NCBI RefSeq assembly: GCF_002266285.1 | Contig: NZ_NPMS01000001.1 | Location: 372,001-436,000, forward strand | From: Virgibacillus indicus | GTDB lineage: Bacteria > Bacillota > Bacilli > Bacillales > Amphibacillaceae | Length of the DNA: 64,000 nt | Direction: 5' to 3' | Shown: positions 46,754 through 55,087 of the stretch, in pieces | Position numbering within the stretch: the first letter of the stretch is position 1 | How the letters are laid out: every line of letters starts with the position of its first letter | Position numbers and translations under genes: made by a program | Notes under the pieces: model-generated | The model's input: the letters and a program-made list of their open reading frames with translations, nothing else | What the model was told of the DNA's origin: nothing | The model's database searches: none

Positions 46754-47371
46754 ATGGCAAAATTTGAATTACCAGAACTACCTTATGCATATGATGCATT
46801 AGAACCAACTATTGATAAAGAAACGATGAACATTCACCATACGAAGCATCATAACACTTATGTTACGAAATTAAATGGAGCTTTGGAAGGACATGCTGAT
46901 CTTCAGGATAAAACAATTGAGGACTTAATCAGCAATTTGGAAGCAGTACCTGAAAGTGCACGTACAGCTGTACGTAATAATGGCGGAGGACATGCTAACC
47001 ATAGCCTTTTCTGGAAAGTCCTTTCACCAAATGGCGGTGGAGAGCCATCTGGAGAACTAGCAGATAAAATCCATTCCAAATTTGGCAGCTTTGACAAATT
47101 CAAAGAAGAATTTGAAAGTGCTGCAGCTGGCCGCTTTGGTTCTGGCTGGGCATGGCTTGTATCCAATAATGGTGAAATTGAAGTAACAAGTACACCAAAC
47201 CAGGATAGCCCATTAATGGAAGGTAAAACACCATTGCTAGGCCTTGATGTTTGGGAACATGCTTATTACCTTAAATATCAAAACAAACGCCCGGATTATG
47301 CAAAAGCATTCTGGAATGTTGTTAACTGGGATGAAGTTGAAAAAAACTATCAAGCAGCTAAAAAAATATAA
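46754..47371 (+). CDS. sodA: Superoxide dismutase (Mn/Fe)
   Basis: 205 residues. Metal ligands lie in [11 protein letters not shown] (first His near 28), HANHSLFW and [16 protein letters not shown] and RFGSGWAWL support a Mn-type enzyme. It converts superoxide to H2O2. ATG 46754 follows AGGAGG; upstream in-frame starts from 46703 have none. In B. subtilis sodA sits in the same neighbourhood, between yqgC and yqgE. Confidence 0.97.
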   Translation: MAKFELPELPYAYDALEPTIDKETMNIHHTKHHNTYVTKLNGALEGHADLQDKTIEDLISNLEAVPESARTAVRNNGGGHANHSLFWKVLSPNGGGEPSGELADKIHSKFGSFDKFKEEFESAAAGRFGSGWAWLVSNNGEIEVTSTPNQDSPLMEGKTPLLGLDVWEHAYYLKYQNKRPDYAKAFWNVVNWDEVEKNYQAAKKI

Positions 47372-47382
47372 GTTGTTCTTTT

Positions 47383-47417
47383 ACACGCAGAAATCTAAAT
47401 GATTTCTGTGTGTTTTT
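47383..47417 (+). terminator. Terminator after sodA
   Basis: ACACGCAGAAATC pairs with GATTTCTGTGTG-type bases across five and is followed by TTTTT. Confidence 0.9.
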
Positions 47418-47587
47418 CTGCATATTACTTTTGGACTGGTAAAAACAGGTGTTATGTGCTGCTATCACAGTATTTTCTTTCCCGCAGTCCTATTTTCCCA
47501 CCGATTAGGGATTAAATTTATGTACATATATTTCGTATATCTGATACTAATTTGTTCACACTAAAAGAGACAAAGGAGTATTAAGAT

Positions 47588-48859
47588 ATGCGAAAAAGTT
47601 TGCAGTTTTACCAGGATAAAATTGATGTAAGCAAGGATTTGCTTTTTTTATTAGTTATTGGCGGTCTCTATTCATTGGGGATCTTTTTATCGAATACGTT
47701 TGTAAATATTTATTTATGGAAACAGTCCGGTGATTACATTACAATTGCGATGTATAATTTAGCTATATGCTTATTTCAGCCTATTGCCTTTATTCTAGCT
47801 GGAAAGCTTGCAAAGAAAGTAGACAGGGTAATTGTTTTAAGACTAGGGGTAATCTTTTTATCTCTATTTTTTTTGAGTGTCCTAATTATTGGTGAGAAAG
47901 CATCTACCTATAACTTTTTGCTCGGAAGTTTATTGGGGATTGGTTATGGTTTTTATTGGCTGGCCTTTAATGTATTGACATTTGAGATTACTGAGCCAGA
48001 TACAAGAGATTTTTTTAACGGTTTTTTAGGAGTCCTGCAATCCTTTGGAGGAATGATTGGTCCATTATTAGCGGGGACGATTATTGCTAAAATGGAAGCA
48101 AATATTGGATACAGGACTATTTTCACAATTTCCTTTATTCTTTTTATCAGTGCTGTTGCTTTCAGTTTTTTCTTAAAGCGGCGCCAGGCTGAGGGCAGTT
48201 TTCATTTCAGAAGAATATTGCAGGAAAGAACAAACAATAAGAACTGGGGAAGAATTTTACATGCTCATGTATTTCAGGGGCTCAGAGAAGGGATCTTTCT
48301 TTTCGTTATTTCTATTTGGGTCTTCCTGATAACGAAAAGTGAATTTGCTCTAGGGATGTTTAATTTATTTTTATCAGGACTTTCATTCGTTTTTTATTTC
48401 ATAGCAACAAAGTTTATAAAACCGGCCTTACGCAAGAAAGCAATACTTGTTGGTGGCTTGATCCTTTTCTTTTCTATATTTTTAATTTTGTTCAATATAA
48501 ACTACACACAGCTGATAATATACGCAATTGTAATTGGGATTGCCTATCCGATTATTAATGTGCCTTATGTGTCCATGACATATGATGTAATAGGAAAAGC
48601 ATGGAAAGCAAAGGATATGAGGGTGGAATATATCGTAGTCCGAGAGCTGTTTGTAAATTTAGGCAGAGTAATTTCCATTGTTGTATTTCTGGTAGCAGTT
48701 TCACTCGTTGAAGCTGAAAAAGTGATCCCTATACTCTTAATTATATTTGGATCAGGTCACCTTTTTATTTACTTCTATATCAAAAATATTTACCTTGGAA
48801 CCCAGCAAAAGAAAGAAGTTATGATAAAAGAACAAATACCAGATGAAAAAAATAGATAA
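47588..48859 (+). CDS. MFS transporter (YqgE-like)
   Basis: 423 residues with about 12 TM helices in two six-helix halves and a central charged loop near residues 200-225. The position between sodA and pbpA and the N-terminal start match B. subtilis YqgE, an MFS permease of unknown substrate. AAAGGAGT precedes the ATG. No regulator lies nearby to suggest a substrate. Confidence 0.88.
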   Translation: MRKSLQFYQDKIDVSKDLLFLLVIGGLYSLGIFLSNTFVNIYLWKQSGDYITIAMYNLAICLFQPIAFILAGKLAKKVDRVIVLRLGVIFLSLFFLSVLIIGEKASTYNFLLGSLLGIGYGFYWLAFNVLTFEITEPDTRDFFNGFLGVLQSFGGMIGPLLAGTIIAKMEANIGYRTIFTISFILFISAVAFSFFLKRRQAEGSFHFRRILQERTNNKNWGRILHAHVFQGLREGIFLFVISIWVFLITKSEFALGMFNLFLSGLSFVFYFIATKFIKPALRKKAILVGGLILFFSIFLILFNINYTQLIIYAIVIGIAYPIINVPYVSMTYDVIGKAWKAKDMRVEYIVVRELFVNLGRVISIVVFLVAVSLVEAEKVIPILLIIFGSGHLFIYFYIKNIYLGTQQKKEVMIKEQIPDEKNR

Positions 48860-48864
48860 ACCCC

Positions 48865-48893
48865 TTAGAATCCTTTCAAAAAAATGCTATAAT
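48865..48893 (+). promoter_or_regulatory. Extended -10 promoter for pbpA
   Basis: TTAGAA, 17-bp spacer, TATAAT preceded by TGC. It lies about 55 bp before the pbpA start. Confidence 0.6.
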
Positions 48894-48949
48894 TGTATGG
48901 TATTTATTTAAAGAGGATGTTCAAAAAGATTTCAATCGGGGGAGAAAAT

Positions 48950-51022
48950 ATGGAAAAAAAGAAAAAGAAAAAAGCACAGCTTCCCTTTCGTTTAAATATA
49001 TTATTCTTTGTTATATTTTTATTATTTTCCGTTCTGATACTTCAGCTGGGTGTTGTACAGATTTTAAATGGGGAAGACTTTCAGAAGGAAATTGACAGGA
49101 CAGTACAGGATACAACGAAGATCCCTGTTCCGCGGGGGAAGATTTATGACAAAAATCATGATGTTGTTGTTGACAATAAACCACTATACTCGATTACCTA
49201 TACTCCACCAAAAGGGGTACAGGCCAAAGACAGGCTGGATGTTGCAAAAGATTTGGCAAAGTATATTTCTATGGACAGTCCAGAAGTTTTAGAAGGAATA
49301 ACGGACAGAAATAAACGAGAATATTGGTACCTGGAAAACAAGGAGGAAGCTGTAGGCCGTTTATCTGATGAAGCAAAAGAGGAACTCGATGATACAGATG
49401 AATATAATGAAACATTAAAACTGATAACAGATGATGAAATCGATGATTTTACCAAAGAAGAACTCGAAGTAATTGCTATTAAAAAGGAACTTGACAAAGC
49501 TTATTCGCTTACACCGCAAATTGTAAAAAATGAAAATGTTACTCCAGAAGAATATGCAAGGGTAGCAGAACATTTAGACGAACTTCCTGGTATCAATGCT
49601 ACGACTGATTGGATACGGGAATACCCTTATGGAAATACGTTTAAAAGTATGCTTGGATCCATTACAACACAGGAGGAAGGAATTCTAGCAGAAAAAGAAG
49701 AATATTATTTAACAAGAGGTTACAGCCGTAATGACCGTGTAGGAAAAAACGGCCTTGAAGAACAATACGAAGAGGTTTTACGAGGAAGAAAAGAACAAAT
49801 ACAGTATACAACTGATAAAAGCGGCAGGGTGCTGGACTCAAAAACAGTTGTCCAGGGTGAGCGGGGAAAGGATTTAGTCCTTACAATCGATATGGAATTC
49901 CAGGAGAAGGTCGATCAAATTGTCCGCGAAGAACTGAATACAGCACTTACACAATATTCAAACCCTGAATTGGAGGACGCGCTCGCTGTCGTCATTAACC
50001 CACAAACAGGTGAGCTGCTGGCTGTTTCTGCTCAGCACTATGACAAAAAGGAAAAAGAATTTCAAAATGCTGCATACAAAACATTGTACGATTCTCACCT
50101 TCCAGGCTCTACTATTAAAGGTGCGACAGTACTTGCTGGCTATGAATCAGGGGTGATTACTCCAGGGCAGACATTTTATGATCGACCACTGAATTTCCGG
50201 AGTTCACCGACAAAGGGATCATGGAGAAATCTTGGTGTAGTTAATGATTTAGATGCATTAAGAATGTCATCAAACGTTTACATGTTTTATATCGCAATGA
50301 GAATGGGTGGAAAATACAGCTTTGAGCAGAATGACCGTTTGATATTTACTGAGGATAATTATTTTCAGGAAATGCGCAACTATTTTAAACAATTTGGACT
50401 CGGTGTTAAAACCGGTATAGATTTTCCGTATGAAGAAACTGGTTTAGTAGGGGAAACCAAACCAGATAGCTTATTAAACTATGCCATTGGTCAGTATGAT
50501 ACATTTACAACTATGCAGGTTGCACAATATGTATCAACAATTGCCAATGATGGCTATCGTGTAAGGCCGCACTTTCTGAAGGAAATCCGTGAACCATATC
50601 CATCTGAAAATTCATTGGGTCCTGTTAAGAAAAGTATTAATACAGAGGTAATGAATCGAATCCAGATGAGTCAGAGCCATATTGAAAGAGTACAGGAAGG
50701 TTTTCGCCAGGCATTTCAATCACCTGGTGGTACTGGTTACAGTTATTATGGAGATAAGGATTACAACCCCGCAGGAAAAACAGGCACAGCTGAGAATGAA
50801 TTTTTTAGAGATGGAAAACTAATTAAAACAATTAATTTAGCACTGGTCGGTTATGCTCCTTATGATGAACCGGAAATGGCATTTGCCATCAATGTTCCTA
50901 AATTAGGCACACAATCAAATCAGCACTCAATTAACCATGCTATTGGCGAGAGAATAATGGATGCCTATTTTGATTTAAAGGAAGAAAGGGACAAGGAAAA
51001 AAATGAAGAAAATGAAGAATAA
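48950..51022 (+). CDS. pbpA: Class B penicillin-binding protein (PBP2a-type, elongasome transpeptidase)
   Basis: 690 residues. One N-terminal TM segment (about 12-32) precedes a PBP dimerisation domain and the transpeptidase domain with active-site S387-T-I-K390, S440-S-N442 and K610-T-G. It cross-links lateral wall peptidoglycan with the SEDS protein RodA. ATG 48950 after CGGGGGAG is favoured over in-frame starts from 48893. The acidic tail (KEERDKEKNEENEE) is variable in the family. Confidence 0.94.
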   Translation: MEKKKKKKAQLPFRLNILFFVIFLLFSVLILQLGVVQILNGEDFQKEIDRTVQDTTKIPVPRGKIYDKNHDVVVDNKPLYSITYTPPKGVQAKDRLDVAKDLAKYISMDSPEVLEGITDRNKREYWYLENKEEAVGRLSDEAKEELDDTDEYNETLKLITDDEIDDFTKEELEVIAIKKELDKAYSLTPQIVKNENVTPEEYARVAEHLDELPGINATTDWIREYPYGNTFKSMLGSITTQEEGILAEKEEYYLTRGYSRNDRVGKNGLEEQYEEVLRGRKEQIQYTTDKSGRVLDSKTVVQGERGKDLVLTIDMEFQEKVDQIVREELNTALTQYSNPELEDALAVVINPQTGELLAVSAQHYDKKEKEFQNAAYKTLYDSHLPGSTIKGATVLAGYESGVITPGQTFYDRPLNFRSSPTKGSWRNLGVVNDLDALRMSSNVYMFYIAMRMGGKYSFEQNDRLIFTEDNYFQEMRNYFKQFGLGVKTGIDFPYEETGLVGETKPDSLLNYAIGQYDTFTTMQVAQYVSTIANDGYRVRPHFLKEIREPYPSENSLGPVKKSINTEVMNRIQMSQSHIERVQEGFRQAFQSPGGTGYSYYGDKDYNPAGKTGTAENEFFRDGKLIKTINLALVGYAPYDEPEMAFAINVPKLGTQSNQHSINHAIGERIMDAYFDLKEERDKEKNEENEE

Positions 51023-51030
51023 GCAAATAG

Positions 51031-51067
51031 TCCTCAGATCAATTTTGATATTGATCTGAGGATTTTG
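51031..51067 (+). terminator. Terminator after pbpA
   Basis: TCCTCAGATCAA pairs perfectly with TTGATCTGAGGA across an 8-nt loop, followed by TTTTG. Confidence 0.88.
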
Positions 51068-51081
51068 TGTTATTTAAATAT

Positions 51082-51135
51082 TTTACTTAAACTTAACGAA
51101 CAGTTAATGTGCTGTTTACAATTCTCAGTTATCAT
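51082..51135 (+). promoter_or_regulatory. Pho box (PhoP binding site) and -10 of phoU
   Basis: Four hexamers spaced exactly 11 bp apart fit the PhoP consensus TT(A/T)A(C/T)A: TTTACT (51082), TTAACG (51093), TTAATG (51104), TTTACA (51115). A TATCAT -10 follows at 51130, the distance found in PhoP-activated promoters. The gene is therefore probably induced by phosphate starvation. Confidence 0.8.
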
Positions 51136-51172
51136 TTAAATAGATAAATTATTTAGGCTGAGGAGAGATACT

Positions 51173-51829
51173 ATGGCAACCCGTGACCAATTCCATGATG
51201 AGATGGGAGAAATAAATGAAGAAATAATTGAACTTGCCCAATTAGCCGGAAAAGCATTAAATAATTCCATTCAGGCACTTTATGACCAGGATGTTAAAAT
51301 GGCGGAGCAAGTAATTACCGATGACAAATATATAGATAAAAAAGAAATTGCGATTAATGATAAAACCATACTGCTCATTGCCAAACAGCAACCCGTTGCG
51401 AGGGATTTACGCAGGCTGGTTATTGCCCTCAGAATTGCTGCAGACCTTGAAAGAATGGCTGATAATGCAAAAAACATCGCAAAATCAGCAATCCATTTAG
51501 GTGAGGATTATACACCCCCGTTACCAAATGGACTAAAAACAATGCGCGATCTTTCCAATGAGATGCTCAGGACAGCTATCAATGCATTTAAATATGAAGA
51601 TGTAACTATTGCCCGGAAGCTTTCCGAAATGGATGATGAGGTCGATAAGCTTTATAAATACATTATTAGTGAAATGCTTGGTGAGACTGCAACGAACCCG
51701 GATAAAATTCACTATGTTATGCAGATTGCATTTTGTGCAAGGTATCTTGAACGATTTGCCGATCACATAACAAATATTGGTGAGAGTATACTATTCTTAG
51801 TAAAAGGTGAAAATTATAATTTAAATTAA
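51173..51829 (+). CDS. phoU: Phosphate regulator PhoU
   Basis: 218 residues built from two PhoU three-helix repeats, with metal-binding-type motifs LRIAADLERMADNAKN and ARYLERFADHITNI. PhoU modulates phosphate uptake and PhoR signalling. GAGGAGAG precedes the ATG. It stands alone; no pstSCAB genes are adjacent, although in B. subtilis the pst operon follows pbpA. The Pho box upstream supports a phosphate role. Confidence 0.95.
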   Translation: MATRDQFHDEMGEINEEIIELAQLAGKALNNSIQALYDQDVKMAEQVITDDKYIDKKEIAINDKTILLIAKQQPVARDLRRLVIALRIAADLERMADNAKNIAKSAIHLGEDYTPPLPNGLKTMRDLSNEMLRTAINAFKYEDVTIARKLSEMDDEVDKLYKYIISEMLGETATNPDKIHYVMQIAFCARYLERFADHITNIGESILFLVKGENYNLN

Positions 51830-51874
51830 AATAAGCAATAGGGCAGCGTAAAGGCCGCCTTATTGCTTATTTTG
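51829..51874. terminator. Bidirectional terminator between phoU and the minus-strand MltG-like gene
   Basis: AAATAAGCAATA-rich left arm pairs with TATTGCTTATTT; the inner part GGGCAG...CCGCC pairs imperfectly. It overlaps the end of the minus-strand gene. Confidence 0.82.
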
Positions 51875-52442
51875 TAATTGCTTCAGCTATCTCATAAAAG
51901 CTCATATCACTTGACAGGTCAAAGCTGCCAAGTTGTACCTTCAGACTGTATTCCTCATCCTGCAGGTATTGGTTGAATTCCTCAGCATCATCAATAATGT
52001 TATTTTCAGCCAATGCGTCACTAATTGATGAAGAGGGCATTCCGGATTCAATAGTCAATGTATAATTATAGACATCATTTTGCTTATTATCATCATCTTC
52101 TGAAGTATCTTCCTTCTCGTTGTCTGGTTCTTCGTCTGATGTATCTTCTTCATTTTCATTTAACTCATTTTCAGCAGCTTTATTTTCAGAATCAGATGCT
52201 TCGGAAGTGTCTTCAGAAGTGTTTGTTTCTGCAGTTTCAGTTGTTCCATCATTAACAGACAGTGAAATATATTCTTCCTCCGTAATTACCCGGTAGCCTT
52301 CATTTTCAACTAAAGGAATTAGATCTTCAACGGCTGTTCCTTCTGCCTGTTTTTCTGGATTATCCAGAAAATATATTCCAATAAGCATAATGACTCCTGC
52401 GATAAAAAGACCTACTGAAAACGAACGTACAGAATGTTTCAT
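51867..52442 (-). CDS. Membrane-anchored protein with MltG-like N-terminal (LysM-type) domain, YqzC-like position
   Basis: 191 residues. A TM segment (about 8-26), a very acidic Asp/Glu/Ser/Thr-rich linker (about 65-125) and a C-terminal unit resembling the small N-terminal domain of endolytic transglycosylase MltG (ESGMPSSSISDALAENNIID, QLGSFDLSSDMSFYEIAEAI). No catalytic Glu domain is present. AAGGAGAATC precedes the ATG. It forms a minus-strand pair with the gene at 52690. Function unknown. Confidence 0.8.
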   Translation of the reverse strand: MKHSVRSFSVGLFIAGVIMLIGIYFLDNPEKQAEGTAVEDLIPLVENEGYRVITEEEYISLSVNDGTTETAETNTSEDTSEASDSENKAAENELNENEEDTSDEEPDNEKEDTSEDDDNKQNDVYNYTLTIESGMPSSSISDALAENNIIDDAEEFNQYLQDEEYSLKVQLGSFDLSSDMSFYEIAEAITK

Positions 52443-52483
52443 GTGATTCTCCTTCTCAAGCTTTGTTTTTCGTGCCGAAAGTT

Positions 52484-52690
52484 TTACTTATCTTTTGATA
52501 GAATATCTTGCGGCATCAGTTCTTCTTCCAGTATTTTAATTTTCTTCTTCATTTGATATGTATCCTGCATGGTTGTAATAGAAAATTGTTCCAGCTGATT
52601 CTCAAGCTCCTCGAATTTATTATTCATAAAATAGGAAACGACAAATAACGCTACTGCAACAATAATGATCGCAAATGCTGCATAAATCAA
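52484..52690 (-). CDS. Small membrane protein with coiled coil
   Basis: About 68 residues. One TM segment (FAIIIVAVALFVVSYFM) precedes a coiled coil with KFEELENQLEQF and MKKKIKILEEEL. TTG 52690 lies 7 nt after GGAGGG; ATG 52705 is five codons earlier but overlaps that SD. It precedes the MltG-like gene by 41 bp and probably shares its transcript. Not recognised beyond position (yqzD-like). Confidence 0.75.
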   Translation of the reverse strand: MIYAAFAIIIVAVALFVVSYFMNNKFEELENQLEQFSITTMQDTYQMKKKIKILEEELMPQDILSKDK

Positions 52691-52773
52691 TTTTATTCCC
52701 TCCATTTCTGTTCACTACTAGTTATAACATAGAAATGGTAATGAGAAAACAATAAGTTTTTTCCATCTAAATC

Positions 52774-52802
52774 TTGATAGTTTCCGCAATATCTGCTATT
52801 AT
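52774..52802 (+). promoter_or_regulatory. SigA promoter of rpmG
   Basis: TTGATA, 17-bp spacer, TATTAT preceded by TGC. It lies about 70 bp before rpmG. Confidence 0.75.
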
Positions 52803-52869
52803 AATTAGGTCTGAAATGTGATTAAATTTGTACTACCATGCAAGTTTTTAATAGTCTGGAGGGAAAACC

Positions 52870-53019
52870 ATGAGAGTTAACATTACTTTAGCTTGTACTG
52901 AAACAGGAGACCGTAATTATATTTCAACAAAAAATAAACGTACCAATCCTGAACGTATTGAGCTTATGAAATATTGTCCACGCCTTAAAAAACACACGCT
53001 GCATCGTGAAACAAAATAA
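52870..53019 (+). CDS. rpmG: 50S ribosomal protein L33 with incomplete zinc site
   Basis: 49 residues: [17 protein letters not shown], a basic middle, then [24 protein letters not shown] precedes the ATG. The zinc-binding form of L33 has two CxxC pairs; here C9 and C36 remain but the partners at 12 and 39 are Thr and Leu, so the zinc ribbon is lost. Such zinc-free L33 proteins can replace the zinc form when zinc is scarce. No Zur box is obvious upstream. Confidence 0.94.
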   Translation: MRVNITLACTETGDRNYISTKNKRTNPERIELMKYCPRLKKHTLHRETK

Positions 53020-53034
53020 TTGTACCTTTGAAAT

Positions 53035-53074
53035 AAAACTCTTATCATATCAGTTGATAAGAGTTTTATTTTTT
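53035..53074 (+). terminator. Terminator after rpmG
   Basis: AAAACTCTTATCA pairs perfectly with TGATAAGAGTTTT and is followed by a T-run. Confidence 0.92.
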
Positions 53075-53129
53075 AGGAACTTTAGGTTATAATCCAGCTA
53101 ACAAAGAAATACTTTTAAGGGGGAAAATC

Positions 53130-53711
53130 ATGGATAAGAAACAAATACGATCATCCGCCATTCAAACACTTAAAAATTTTTCAGAAGACGAAAAGCAAAA
53201 AGTTGAACAAAAATTAACGAAAAACCTTCTTTCATCCAATCTATGGAACCAAGCAAAAACAATTGGAATAACCATGGCACAGGGGTTTGAATGGGATACT
53301 AAAATGATTATAGAGGCGGCCTGGAATCAAAATAAAATAATAGCTATCCCTAAATGCAGTCCAAGTGAAAAGAAGCTGACATTTTATCAATTGAAGACAT
53401 TTGACCAGTTGGAAGTTGTTTATTACAATCTGCTTGAACCAAAGCCTGAGAAGTCAGCAATAGTTGACAAAACTTCCATTGATTTACTGGTGGTCCCGGG
53501 GTTATGTTTTGATGAAAGAGGGTATCGAGTAGGTTTTGGTGGAGGATATTATGATCGCTTTTTAGCAGATTATTCTAACGAAACTGTTTCATTAATACAT
53601 ACCAGCCAACTTGTTAATGAAGTGCCTTCAGAGAATTTTGATATCCCTGTAAATCATCTGATTACCGAAAAGGAATTATATATCACGTCTGAGTCGGGGG
53701 CTGCAAAATGA
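53130..53711 (+). CDS. yqgN: 5-formyltetrahydrofolate cyclo-ligase
   Basis: 193 residues. The enzyme converts 5-formyl-THF to 5,10-methenyl-THF with ATP, salvaging folate. The diagnostic FDERGYRVGFGGGYYDRFL lies near residues 130-148. AAGGGGG precedes the ATG. Its stop shares ATGA with the next gene, so translation is coupled to the ThiF-like enzyme. Confidence 0.94.
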   Translation: MDKKQIRSSAIQTLKNFSEDEKQKVEQKLTKNLLSSNLWNQAKTIGITMAQGFEWDTKMIIEAAWNQNKIIAIPKCSPSEKKLTFYQLKTFDQLEVVYYNLLEPKPEKSAIVDKTSIDLLVVPGLCFDERGYRVGFGGGYYDRFLADYSNETVSLIHTSQLVNEVPSENFDIPVNHLITEKELYITSESGAAK

Positions 53712-54727
53712 CGCATAACAGATATTCCCGGCAAGTCTTATTCAAGCCGATTAAAGAAACGGGGCAGGAAAGGCTAAAGAACAGCTCTGTACTCGTTGTA
53801 GGAGCTGGAGCGCTGGGAACGGTAATTTGCAATCATCTTGTAAGGTCGGGTATTGGTCATTTAAGAATCATCGACAGGGATTATGTTGAATTAACCAACC
53901 TGCAGAGACAAATGCTATTTGATGAGCAGGATGTTGAGGAAGCATTGCCTAAAGCAATTGCAGCTAAAAATAAACTGAAAAAAATCAACAGTGAAGTTAC
54001 TATTGATGCTATTGTCGGAAATGCTGCCTATGAAAATATCGAAAAACTGGTTGAGGGAATTGATGTCATTCTTGACGGAACAGATAATTTTTCAACCCGC
54101 TATCTTTTAAATGATATCTCCTATAAAAAAAGTATACCTTATTCCTATGGTGGTGTTGTCAGCTCCAGAGGGATGTCTGCTTTTTTCATTCCGGGTGTTA
54201 CACCATGCCTAAGATGTATTGCAAGAGAGGGAACGGATACAGGACAGGGACAAACATGTGATACGGTTGGTGTTATTGCCCCGGCTGTTGATATGGTTTC
54301 CTCCCTGCAGGTAACAGAAACCATGAAATATTTGACGGATAATAAAGAACATTTACGGAATACTCTCAGAACCTTTGATATTTGGTATAACAATCAATAT
54401 GATATAAAATTGTCTAAACCAGATCCACATTGTCCAACCTGTCAGCAAAAAGAATATCCAGCTTTACAGCCTGCAGCTCAGGATAAAGAAACAGTTCTGT
54501 GCGGAAGAAATACTGTACAAATTCATGAAAAGCCACAAATGGATCTCTCAAAATGGGAAAAATATCTTGATTCAGCTGCCACAGTTAAGAGGACCCCATT
54601 TTTATTGAAAGCAGAATTTGATAACGAAATGAGCTTTATTATATTTCCCGATGGCAGAGTGCTCGTTCAGGGTACAGAGGATCAGGTTAAAGCACGAACT
54701 TGGTATGACAGGTATATTGGTTCCTGA
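53708..54727 (+). CDS. ThiF/MoeB family adenylyltransferase (E1-like)
   Basis: 339 residues. An ATP-binding GAGALGTVICNHLVRSG, the conserved DRDYVELTNLQRQ and a zinc site (C167-x2-C170 and C242-x2-C245) define the family, which adenylates the C-terminal Gly-Gly of ThiS or MoaD. A candidate catalytic cysteine is C184 in TCDTVGVIAP. A C-terminal domain of about 85 residues follows, where MoeB-type proteins may carry a rhodanese; here it ends FPDGRVLVQGTEDQVKART, without a clear rhodanese signature. No thiS, thiG or moaD gene is nearby. Confidence 0.88.
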   Translation: MTHNRYSRQVLFKPIKETGQERLKNSSVLVVGAGALGTVICNHLVRSGIGHLRIIDRDYVELTNLQRQMLFDEQDVEEALPKAIAAKNKLKKINSEVTIDAIVGNAAYENIEKLVEGIDVILDGTDNFSTRYLLNDISYKKSIPYSYGGVVSSRGMSAFFIPGVTPCLRCIAREGTDTGQGQTCDTVGVIAPAVDMVSSLQVTETMKYLTDNKEHLRNTLRTFDIWYNNQYDIKLSKPDPHCPTCQQKEYPALQPAAQDKETVLCGRNTVQIHEKPQMDLSKWEKYLDSAATVKRTPFLLKAEFDNEMSFIIFPDGRVLVQGTEDQVKARTWYDRYIGS

Positions 54728-54791
54728 TGTATAAAATTTAACGGATGGAAAATAACTAATAACACTATAGTTTTGCAAAGAGGGTGTTATG

Positions 54792-54980
54792 ATGCGTTTT
54801 TTCATTGTTATCACAAGTATCATTACTGTAATCTCCGTGATTTATAAATGGAGGTACAGAATTATGAATACAGTATTGGCAGTTAGTTTTCTCAGACGTA
54901 TGGCCGTTGCTGTTTCCATGAAAATGCCGGCAATACGTGCAAAAATCCTGCCAGGTTTTTTTAATAACCAATCCGCCTGA
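54792..54980 (+). CDS. Small membrane protein (YqgO-like)
   Basis: 62 residues. One TM segment (MRFFIVITSIITVISVIYKW) is followed by a basic tail (RRMAVAVSMKMPAIRAK). GAGGGTG precedes it; ATG 54792 is better spaced than ATG 54789. Location between the folate gene region and gluP suggests B. subtilis YqgO. Function unknown. Confidence 0.72.
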   Translation: MRFFIVITSIITVISVIYKWRYRIMNTVLAVSFLRRMAVAVSMKMPAIRAKILPGFFNNQSA

Positions 54981-54997
54981 TTCAAATATTCAATCTT

Positions 54998-55028
54998 AAA
55001 GAAGCTGATAATAACAGCTTCTTTTATG
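54998..55028 (+). terminator. Terminator before gluP
   Basis: AAAGAAGCTG pairs with CAGCTTCTTT and is followed by TTATG. It ends the fthC-thiF-YqgO transcript. Confidence 0.8.
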
Positions 55029-55054
55029 TTTAACAAGAAATAACCCCATATATT

Positions 55055-55063
55055 TGATATGAT
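55055..55063 (+). promoter_or_regulatory. Extended -10 element for gluP
   Basis: TGA followed by TATGAT, about 25 bp before the gluP start. The -35 is poor. Confidence 0.42.
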
Positions 55064-55087
55064 AAAACTCTAGGGGGATGAAAATAT

